A DNA stretch of 20,782 nucleotides, taken from positions 1-20,782 of IMG/VR virus record IMGVR_UViG_3300032117_000184. One strand, given 5' to 3'. Within the stretch, counting starts at the first letter, position 1; each line of letters opens with the position of its first letter. The notes under the pieces are model-generated. The model was not told the origin of the DNA. It ran no database searches and worked only from the letters and a program-made list of their open reading frames with translations. A program made the translations under genes and the position numbers. Source of the stretch: a virus. Shown in pieces: positions 15,982-20,150 of this stretch.

Positions 15982-16329
15982 TTACCCACGTCGCATTGTT
16001 GCGATTTCAACTGCTTGTTCATCACTAAAGATTGGGACAGCATTGGATTTGTGCATAGTTCCAATACCTTTAATCTTTGTGCCAGTGTAAACTGGATTTG
16101 GTTTTACTGGGCATGGACCACCACTGAATGGAAGACTTGGAATCTTAGGTGTCTCACGACAAGCAGGTTTTCCAAGCGAGTATACATCACTGAGGGATTG
16201 CTTCGGAGTCACAATCGTCTTTGTGGCATACTTCTTTTTTAATGCTTCCCAAGAAGCATCTAACTCACGCTGTTTAGCATTTGGTTTACGTTTTTTGGAC
16301 TTTTGGGGACCAGTAAATATCATTTGCAT
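15982..16329 (-). CDS. Conserved hypothetical protein
   Basis: From the ATG at 16329 the product is 115 residues (an alternative TTG at 16350 would give 122). The basic N-terminal half reads GPQKSKKRKPNAKQRELDAS; the conserved-looking C-terminal half reads VYTGTKIKGIGTMHKSNAVP then IFSDEQAVEIATMRRG. I recall similar conserved hypotheticals near the replication genes of T4-like marine phages but know no function. The promoter at 16390-16362 predicts a start near 16355, which would leave only about five bases before the TTG but about 26 before the ATG, so I chose the ATG. A second ATG at 16323 is also possible. Confidence 0.7.
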   Translation of the reverse strand: MQMIFTGPQKSKKRKPNAKQRELDASWEALKKKYATKTIVTPKQSLSDVYSLGKPACRETPKIPSLPFSGGPCPVKPNPVYTGTKIKGIGTMHKSNAVPIFSDEQAVEIATMRRG

Positions 16330-16361
16330 AATTTTATCAAAAAGAGTCAATCACAGTATAT

Positions 16362-16390
16362 ATTATACCCTAAAATAAAATCAAAGTAAA
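16362..16390 (-). promoter_or_regulatory. Sigma-70-type promoter for the 115-residue gene and downstream
   Basis: On the minus strand, TTTACT (16390-16385), a 17-bp spacer and TATAAT (16367-16362) form a good sigma-70 promoter. It lies between the terminator at 16405-16425 and the gene start at 16329, exactly where a new transcription unit should begin. It shares GGTATAATATAT with the promoter at 15979-15951. Confidence 0.72.
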
Positions 16391-16400
16391 GCGATTTTTG

Positions 16401-16428
16401 ATAAAACCCTCAGAAATATAGGGTTATT
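16401..16428 (-). terminator. Rho-independent terminator after the small membrane protein gene
   Basis: AACCCT (16405-16410) and AGGGTT (16420-16425) form a 6-bp stem with a 9-nt loop. On the minus strand the stem begins within the stop codon of the gene ending at 16424 and is followed by TTATC, so the T tail is short. It separates that gene from the promoter at 16390-16362. Confidence 0.6.
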
Positions 16429-16633
16429 TTGACTTGGAAGCGTAGATACTGCAAATAGGATCTTGAGACTTATATGCACAGCGGACTGCAATTGGGTCGA
16501 TGCCCTTTACAATTGCAGACTCAATATTTCTCTCCATAGATTTTAATTCTGCGTATTGATTAAAACTACATGCTCCAACAACTGAAAGAAAACCAACTAA
16601 AATTGCAAGAATAAACACTTTATCATTTTCCAT
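16424..16633 (-). CDS. Small membrane or lipoprotein, unknown
   Basis: The 69-residue product has one N-terminal hydrophobic segment (residues 6-22, VFILAILVGFLSVVGAC). The VVGAC at its end could be a lipobox with Cys22 as lipidation site; otherwise it is a membrane anchor. The remainder has a periplasmic look with two cysteines (IDPIAVRCAYKSQDPICSIY) that could form a disulfide. I recall similar small phage proteins but no tested role. Its closeness to the SleB-like hydrolase operon makes a spanin or lysis accessory role possible but unproven. A strong AAGGAG site precedes the ATG. Confidence 0.7.
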   Translation of the reverse strand: MENDKVFILAILVGFLSVVGACSFNQYAELKSMERNIESAIVKGIDPIAVRCAYKSQDPICSIYASKSK

Positions 16634-16647
16634 TTATTTCTCCTTAA

Positions 16648-16830
16648 TTACCAACTACCATCATCAATAACAAGCCGAATCGAAATTGGACCTAATATCA
16701 AATACAAACTGTACATTGACGGATCCATATCGTTTGGTTTATTAAACTCTTTATGAAATCTCCAATGATATGGATTTACTGCAAGAGAAACCCATATACC
16801 AGAATACTTAAGATAATTCTTTAACTGCAT
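16648..16830 (-). CDS. Small hypothetical protein
   Basis: From the ATG at 16830 the product is 60 residues. The open frame extends to a GTG at 16863 (71 residues), but no ribosome site supports that start. It contains GIWVSLAVNPYHWRFHKEFN and a C-terminal LILGPISIRLVIDDGSW, which resembles short conserved hypotheticals of T4-like phages. The function is unknown. Its start lies within the 3' end of the ClpP-like gene (22-23 bases of overlap), and its stop comes just before the Shine-Dalgarno site of the next gene, so it appears to be part of the same transcript. Confidence 0.6.
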   Translation of the reverse strand: MQLKNYLKYSGIWVSLAVNPYHWRFHKEFNKPNDMDPSMYSLYLILGPISIRLVIDDGSW

Positions 16831-17365
16831 CACATAATCCCATTTTCTTTGCTTCAATCGCACTTAACCAAATATCCTGAGGTGGAAGCAACATCTCACG
16901 AATTTCGGCTTCTTTTAAACCAGTACATTTTTTATAATGAGCAATCATTTTCTTTGTTGTTAAATCAAATTCTTTAACAGTTGCAAACAACTCATGCTCT
17001 TTACCAATTGCACCCCATGAATATTGATGGGATAAAATTGATGTGTTTGGAGTAAGAATTCGATGACCTGGACTTCCAGCAATAAAGATCATTAGACCAG
17101 CAGAAGCAACTTGACCAAGACCGATAGTTCTAATTGGAATTGCAGATCCACGCATTGTATCGATTAAAGCAAAAGCTGCATTTAAATCGCCACCAGGACT
17201 TGTGATAATTAAATTAAGAAGTTCTGGTCGTTCTTCAGCAAAGTTGGCTTCAAAGATCCATTCAACTGCATTCTTAACACTATTAAGGCTGATCTCCTCC
17301 ATCAGTAATAGAAAAGAGTGTTTGGATTGTTCCTCTTTCAGTTGCAGATTCAGTTTTGACATCAT
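16808..17365 (-). CDS. clpP: ClpP-like serine protease
   Basis: From ATG 17365 the product has 185 residues, near the ClpP size. All three catalytic residues are visible: Ser88 in GLGQVASAGLM, His113 in SILSHQYSW, and Asp164 in PPQDIWLSAIEAKKMGLCDA. The LNLIITSPGGDLNAAFALID segment is the usual ClpP oxyanion strand. ClpP forms a barrel fed by ClpX or ClpA; a phage copy may redirect host proteolysis or act on phage proteins. The start region overlaps the SleB-like gene by 83 bases. A TTG-type extension to 17404 is possible but has no ribosome site, and the ATG at 17302 would remove the first beta strand. A phage tmRNA lies about 2.3 kb away. Confidence 0.88.
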   Translation of the reverse strand: MMSKLNLQLKEEQSKHSFLLLMEEISLNSVKNAVEWIFEANFAEERPELLNLIITSPGGDLNAAFALIDTMRGSAIPIRTIGLGQVASAGLMIFIAGSPGHRILTPNTSILSHQYSWGAIGKEHELFATVKEFDLTTKKMIAHYKKCTGLKEAEIREMLLPPQDIWLSAIEAKKMGLCDAVKELS

Positions 17366-17891
17366 AGTATTTACCACTTTCTTTATAAAATATATGTCTA
17401 CCAATTACGGTAGTCTTCTCTAACTTCCACTTCGGATTAACATAATCTGCGTGATAATATAACGCACCTTTGGTTATATCTTTTAATTTCTCATAGTTAG
17501 CATAAACAAACAATGCTACATCTTTTGATTGTTGATATGCTGCACTTTCTTTATTAATTTTGAATGGGGCGCATACCCAAGAGAATTGACAAACAGTTAA
17601 ACCTTGCCAGAAGGTTTTTTGTTTAACAACTCCACATATATCTTTTGGAAATCGTGGATCTTGAGTTCTATTAAGCGTAACCATTGCGACTGCTTTTTTA
17701 CCATCTTCGGATTCATATCCTGCTTCATGGTAAATATTGTCTGCTAGACAATCAACTTCTTTTTGACTTTCCTTGGTTAATTGATTATAACCTACATCAA
17801 GTATTAATGAATCAGATAATGCATTTCTGGTTAGAAGTATTGCACAGATTCCTAATAATATAATTGGTATGTATATACGATATTTACGCAT
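17283..17891 (-). CDS. SleB-like cell wall hydrolase (endolysin candidate)
   Basis: The 202-residue product has an N-terminal membrane/signal-anchor segment (residues 6-21, IYIPIILLGICAILLT) and then a SleB/Hydrolase_2 domain (about 45-170). Key features are ADNIYHEAGYE with probable catalytic Glu56, the VAMVTLNRTQDPRFPKDICG helix, CQFSWVC, and GALYYHADYVNPKW ending with IGRHIFY. The family cleaves peptidoglycan glycan strands. An uncleaved N-terminal anchor would suit a SAR-type endolysin or a periplasmic wall enzyme. A strong AAGGAG Shine-Dalgarno site lies 6 bases before the ATG. A terminator just upstream separates it from the 91-residue gene. Confidence 0.88.
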   Translation of the reverse strand: MRKYRIYIPIILLGICAILLTRNALSDSLILDVGYNQLTKESQKEVDCLADNIYHEAGYESEDGKKAVAMVTLNRTQDPRFPKDICGVVKQKTFWQGLTVCQFSWVCAPFKINKESAAYQQSKDVALFVYANYEKLKDITKGALYYHADYVNPKWKLEKTTVIGRHIFYKESGKYYDVKTESATERGTIQTLFSITDGGDQP

Positions 17892-17910
17892 ATAATCTCC
17901 TTTTTAGTTA

Positions 17911-17937
17911 AAAGAAAGAGAGCGGATGCTCTCTCTC
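17911..17937 (-). terminator. Rho-independent terminator upstream of the SleB-like gene
   Basis: On the minus strand AGAGAGC (17934-17928) pairs with GCTCTCT (17923-17917) across a 4-nt loop ATCC, followed by TTCTTTT. The 7-bp stem lies 9 bases after the stop of the gene ending at 17946 and so would end its transcript. Confidence 0.8.
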
Positions 17938-17945
17938 AATCCCTA

Positions 17946-18221
17946 TCAGGTGGACTTTTTGCTATTAGTCTTAGTATCTAGTGGGATGTTTGAAACGAAA
18001 CCATTCAAAGCTGCTGCTTTTGCAATGATATCCGATTCGCTTGGGTAAGCAGGGAATCCAGGATGTTCTGGAACTGTGCCACCATTGATTTTAGCAGATT
18101 CGACTTTTACTTGCCAGTCGTTGCTAACTTGTTCACGTTTACCATAGTAATCCTCGGTAAGCATGTCTTTCGCCATTTTTAAAAGTTCAAGGCGAATCTC
18201 GAACGGAGTCATGTTTGACAT
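17946..18221 (-). CDS. Conserved hypothetical protein
   Basis: This 91-residue protein starts MSNMTPFEIRLELLKMAKDM, a pattern I recall from short conserved proteins of T4-like marine phages; a proline-rich middle (GTVPEHPGFPAYPSESDIIA) and a serine/lysine-rich tail follow. The N-terminal helix is amphipathic. I know no function. AGGAGAAG lies 5 bases before the ATG. A TATAAATA element at 18294-18287, together with a hairpin and T run in the leader, suggests its own transcript. A terminator follows its stop. Confidence 0.7.
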   Translation of the reverse strand: MSNMTPFEIRLELLKMAKDMLTEDYYGKREQVSNDWQVKVESAKINGGTVPEHPGFPAYPSESDIIAKAAALNGFVSNIPLDTKTNSKKST

Positions 18222-18244
18222 TTTACTTCTCCTGTGTTGTGTGT

Positions 18245-18280
18245 AAAAAAAATAGAACTTTTATTGAGAGTTCCCAACTC
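18245..18280 (-). terminator. Hairpin plus T run between two minus-strand genes
   Basis: On the minus strand GAACT (18273-18269) pairs with AGTTC (18259-18255), followed by TATTTTTTTT (18254-18245). An alternative hairpin GAGTT/AACTC (18280-18276 with 18272-18268) shares these bases. It would terminate the 18290-18820 gene, but it also lies inside the leader expected from the TATAAATA at 18294-18287. Confidence 0.45.
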
Positions 18281-18286
18281 ACTTAT

Positions 18287-18294
18287 TATTTATA
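18287..18294 (-). promoter_or_regulatory. Late-promoter-like TATAAATA
   Basis: This is an exact match to the T4 late element TATAAATA on the minus strand, overlapping the stop codon of the gene ending at 18290. Transcription would start near 18281, giving a leader of about 60 nt before the gene at 18221. Chance occurrence in AT-rich DNA is possible. Confidence 0.4.
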
Positions 18295-18820
18295 ATCTAA
18301 TAAAATTAAACTCTACTTCAGAATACTTATTTTGAAGAGCATTCCAATGTTTTCTCCACGCATCAATTCTTTGTTGCTCAGAATCTTTGTTAACATCATT
18401 GACATATGTACTTGTAAAACTTTCTACAGTATTAGTAAAGTAAGAATCACAACCATATATGTCAATAACATCAACGTACATATTTAAAACTAATGCAGCA
18501 GCAACATGCCCTGAACTGTACATTTCTGGAATTTTATAGTTAGTATCAATTATAATTACACCATAACGATTTTCAATATAATCCTGAAATTTTAATTCGC
18601 CAGCAGTTCGCCATGCTTGTTTAGTGACAAATATTTGATCTTCTTTACATTGAATTAAATTTGGTTTGGCAAACCATGCATGCATGATATTGCCATCCAT
18701 AATAACAGTACCATCAACAGTGGTCCAGGGAATGTTACATCCCATAACATAATCATACCCTAGTTTACCTTTAAAGGCAACTCTAGATGGTCCATTGCAA
18801 AGTACTGCTGCTGAAGACAT
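18290..18820 (-). CDS. Rossmann-like protein, possible glycosyltransferase, unknown
   Basis: The 176-residue product opens with AAVLCNGPSRVAF and GCNIPW. A hydrophobic strand followed by a GPS loop and a CN motif is also found at the start of sialyltransferase-like (GT42) and DUF115-like glycan enzymes. Later segments include TVIMDGNIMHAWF, IIIDTNYKIPEMYSSGHVAA, and VIDIYGCDSYFTNTVESFTS, which look like an alternating alpha/beta fold. I cannot assign a substrate; it could modify a glycan or be a distant relative with another job. Its ATG overlaps the GroES stop (TAATG), so it is probably translated with GroES and the outer-membrane protein. Confidence 0.5.
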   Translation of the reverse strand: MSSAAVLCNGPSRVAFKGKLGYDYVMGCNIPWTTVDGTVIMDGNIMHAWFAKPNLIQCKEDQIFVTKQAWRTAGELKFQDYIENRYGVIIIDTNYKIPEMYSSGHVAAALVLNMYVDVIDIYGCDSYFTNTVESFTSTYVNDVNKDSEQQRIDAWRKHWNALQNKYSEVEFNFIRL

Positions 18821-19080
18821 TATTCAGCCACTGCAACAATAAATTCTTCTTTGATCATAATGCGCTGAGCGTCACCAATCTTAACAACAGCACCTTTGTT
18901 CCATTCAAGGTAAATAACAGCACCGACTTTTACATCGGTGACATCTGGACCAATGGCTAGAACTGTACCTGTTTTTGATTGATCAAATCCAGCACCTTCA
19001 AGAATAATACCAGACTGAGTAGTATTTTCTCGTTTGTTCTCTGCTACGAGAACAAACTTTTTCATTGGTTTAATTTCCAT
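18820..19080 (-). CDS. groES: GroES-like co-chaperonin (T4 gp31 functional analogue)
   Basis: The 86-residue product is a GroES/Cpn10-type protein: KPMKKFVLVAENKRENTTQS and GIILEGA supply the N-terminal strand and the GroEL-binding mobile loop; KTGTVLAIGPD, KVGAVIYLEWNKGAVVKIGD and EFIVAVAE complete the barrel. T4 gp31 replaces host GroES to fold capsid protein gp23 with GroEL. This version is closer to bacterial GroES in motif and size (97 in E. coli) than to gp31 (111). Stop-start overlaps on both sides join it to the outer-membrane protein and to the 176-residue gene. Confidence 0.88.
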   Translation of the reverse strand: MEIKPMKKFVLVAENKRENTTQSGIILEGAGFDQSKTGTVLAIGPDVTDVKVGAVIYLEWNKGAVVKIGDAQRIMIKEEFIVAVAE

Positions 19081-19544
19081 TAGAATGAATACTTTAGACT
19101 TGCTTGAACAGTATTACCATCAAATGCGCTTACGCGATCTTGACCGTATTGACGATAGAAGTCAACACCTGCTTTAAAACCACCACCCAATGGAACAGAT
19201 GCGCCAGCACCAACACGCAACGCATATCCGTCAGCAGTTGATCCTACGTTGTTCAAATATGATGCGCCAACCTTTGGTGTTAGAGTAACATTACCAAGTT
19301 TGTAGATATCATAACCAGCAACAACGCTGTATTTGTCTTGGTTATTTGCTGATTGATTCAAACGAGAAAATTCTCCCTCAACAGAAACTTTACCAAATTG
19401 CTCACCAGCAGTTACACCATAGTGAGAATGGTTTTTACCAGAATCTTGATGTGATTCATCTTTAGCACCAAATACTCCAACTTCAACAGCCTGAGCGACA
19501 CCAAATGTTGCCAATAGTGCGATTAACAAAATACCTTTTTTCAT
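19080..19544 (-). CDS. Outer-membrane beta-barrel protein with signal peptide
   Basis: The 154-residue product has a classic signal peptide (MKKGILLIALLATFGVAQA, likely cleavage before VEVG). About eight amphipathic beta strands with polar loops follow (SVEGEFSRL, KYSVVAGYDIY, VTLTPKVGASYL, YALRVGAGASVPL, FKAGVDFYRQYG), and the C-terminus is SLKYSF, the aromatic beta-signal read by the BAM machinery. This points to a small 8-strand barrel of the OmpA/OmpX/OmpW sort, inserted in the host outer membrane. Possible roles are superinfection exclusion, adsorption modulation or permeability; none can be chosen from sequence. AAGGAG precedes the ATG. The gene is probably of host origin and is first in a three-gene cluster with GroES. 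Confidence 0.82.
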   Translation of the reverse strand: MKKGILLIALLATFGVAQAVEVGVFGAKDESHQDSGKNHSHYGVTAGEQFGKVSVEGEFSRLNQSANNQDKYSVVAGYDIYKLGNVTLTPKVGASYLNNVGSTADGYALRVGAGASVPLGGGFKAGVDFYRQYGQDRVSAFDGNTVQASLKYSF

Positions 19545-19567
19545 ATAACTCCTTAAATTAATAAAAT

Positions 19568-19598
19568 GGTTGGTTATTCTGTTACGAGGAAACCAACC
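19568..19598 (-). terminator. Terminator-like stem after the tmRNA
   Basis: On the minus strand GGTTGGTT (19598-19591) pairs with AACCAACC (19575-19568), an 8-bp perfect stem with a 15-nt loop, followed by ATTTTATTAATTT. It lies between the tmRNA tag region and the outer-membrane gene. The T tract is interrupted, so it could also be a 3' processing element of the tmRNA coding piece. Confidence 0.55.
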
Positions 19599-19615
19599 GA
19601 AACCCTAAGCAGCGT

Positions 19616-19648
19616 TTAGGCTGCTAATGCGAACAGTTCGTCGTTTGC
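19616..19648 (-). other. tmRNA tag reading frame, ANDELFALAA
   Basis: Codons GCA AAC GAC GAA CTG TTC, then GCA TTA GCA GCC TAA encode ANDELFALAA and a stop. With the alanine carried by tmRNA the added tag would be AANDELFALAA. E. coli adds AANDENYALAA, so only the ENY section differs. The resume codon GCA and the following AACGACGAA match E. coli exactly. The terminal ALAA is the signal that ClpX and ClpA read. Only 10 codons long, so it is invisible to ORF finding. Confidence 0.93.
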
Positions 19649-19732
19649 GTTTACGTTGTTTTAGTTTTTATGTCTTCTCTGACAAGTTGTCCACTTCTGT
19701 ACTTGTTGCCCTGTCGAAACCTAGTCACCCCC

Positions 19733-19833
19733 ATCAGAAACATACTATGGTGAAATTGACTTACATCGTAGAGGTCACGGCTTACCAATCCTGATCCCAA
19801 CCTTTCGGTTTTGTAGAGATTTAAGTATGCTTC
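19733..19833 (-). other. tmRNA intervening spacer removed on processing
   Basis: This 101-nt segment separates the CCA end of the acceptor piece from the G1 of the coding piece, as in other permuted ssrA genes. It contains a GNRA tetraloop hairpin, AACC-GAAA-GGTT (19810-19799). Removal would need host RNase P at G1 and 3' trimming at CCA. Its exact processing is inferred. Confidence 0.7.
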
Positions 19834-19910
19834 TGGTGGAGGTGGGGAGAATCGAACTCCCGTCCAGAACACTTTTCTAGTTGCTTCGTACAACCATCTC
19901 ACCTACACAT

Positions 19911-19939
19911 AGTATACTTTATTTATACCTGTTTGTCAA
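19911..19939 (-). promoter_or_regulatory. Strong promoter for tmRNA, with a late element in its spacer
   Basis: On the minus strand, TTGACA (19939-19934), a 17-bp spacer and TATACT (19916-19911) form a near-consensus sigma-70 promoter, with a start near 19904. The spacer contains TATAAATA (19927-19920), an exact T4 late element, whose start would be near 19914. The tmRNA could thus be read by host polymerase both early and late. Late use is inferred from the motif only. Confidence 0.78.
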
Positions 19940-20150
19940 GTATTTCTTTACCAGCGTCGATTCTGTTCCATGCTCGCTCGTGGAAATAATATAGAACACT
20001 ATTCACAACCAAAGCAAAAGAAACTACACCGAGCCCAACCATCCAAGAACCAGAAGAAATATATCCTCCGATAAAATTTGTGATTGTTACAAGAATTCGC
20101 CATGTTGCGACTTTACCAATAGATCGCATCGCCTTTTCATAAAATAACAT
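19923..20150 (-). CDS. DUF2061 family membrane protein
   Basis: The 75-residue product contains the DUF2061 pattern: RSIGKVATWRILVTITNFIG near the N-terminus, a hydrophobic middle (VGLGVVSFALVVNSVL), and the hallmark YYFHERAWNRI near the C-terminus. Two membrane helices are likely (about 17-32 and 36-56). The family is a small bacterial inner-membrane protein of unknown function, often next to sulfate or nitrogen metabolism genes. Its ATG directly follows the stop of the TctC-like gene, so both are one transcript. The promoter of the tmRNA lies within its 3' end. Confidence 0.8.
   Translation of the reverse strand: MLFYEKAMRSIGKVATWRILVTITNFIGGYISSGSWMVGLGVVSFALVVNSVLYYFHERAWNRIDAGKEILDKQV

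Larger units (their letters stand above)
19600..19904 (-). ncRNA. ssrA: Circularly permuted two-piece tmRNA precursor
   Basis: The precursor reads acceptor piece, spacer, coding piece. The acceptor piece (about 19904-19834) ends with T stem GGGAG/CTCCC around TTCGATT, then CACCTCC, discriminator A and CCA (19836-19834). A spacer of 101 nt (19833-19733) contains the hairpin AACC-GAAA-GGTT. The coding piece starts at 19732 with GGGGGTGACTAGGTTTCGAC. GGGGGTG pairs fully with CACCTCC, including G3-U70, the alanyl-tRNA synthetase identity pair. P2 also forms across the pieces: CAGGGCA (19713-19707) with TGTTCTG (19871-19865). The tag frame follows (19648-19616), with a P5-like stem AGCAGC/GCTGCT around its stop. 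tmRNA rescues stalled ribosomes and tags the peptide for proteases. Exact mature ends other than CCA and G1 are inferred. Confidence 0.92.

Noticed and set aside
15775-16242. 155-residue plus-strand frame over two minus-strand small genes
   Set aside because: Cys/Phe/Trp-rich antisense translation that would cross a promoter and two supported genes.
17366-17404. Upstream extension of ClpP to 17404
   Set aside because: No ribosome site, deeper overlap with the SleB-like gene, and the ClpP fold is complete from the ATG at 17365.
19651-19902. Minus-strand 83-residue open frame between the outer-membrane and DUF2061 genes
   Set aside because: It runs through both pieces and the spacer of the tmRNA; pairing and tag evidence show an RNA gene, and the predicted peptide shows no protein-like pattern.
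19834-19904. A stand-alone tRNA gene suggested by the T arm and CCA end
   Set aside because: It lacks a proper D arm and anticodon arm. Its acceptor 3' strand pairs with the GGGGGTG 100 nt downstream, which makes it the acceptor piece of permuted tmRNA.
19568-19939. ssrA as a phage or island attachment site
   Set aside because: Genomic islands often insert at ssrA, but here the complete permuted gene lies among phage genes with its own promoter, and no integrase or direct repeat is visible.
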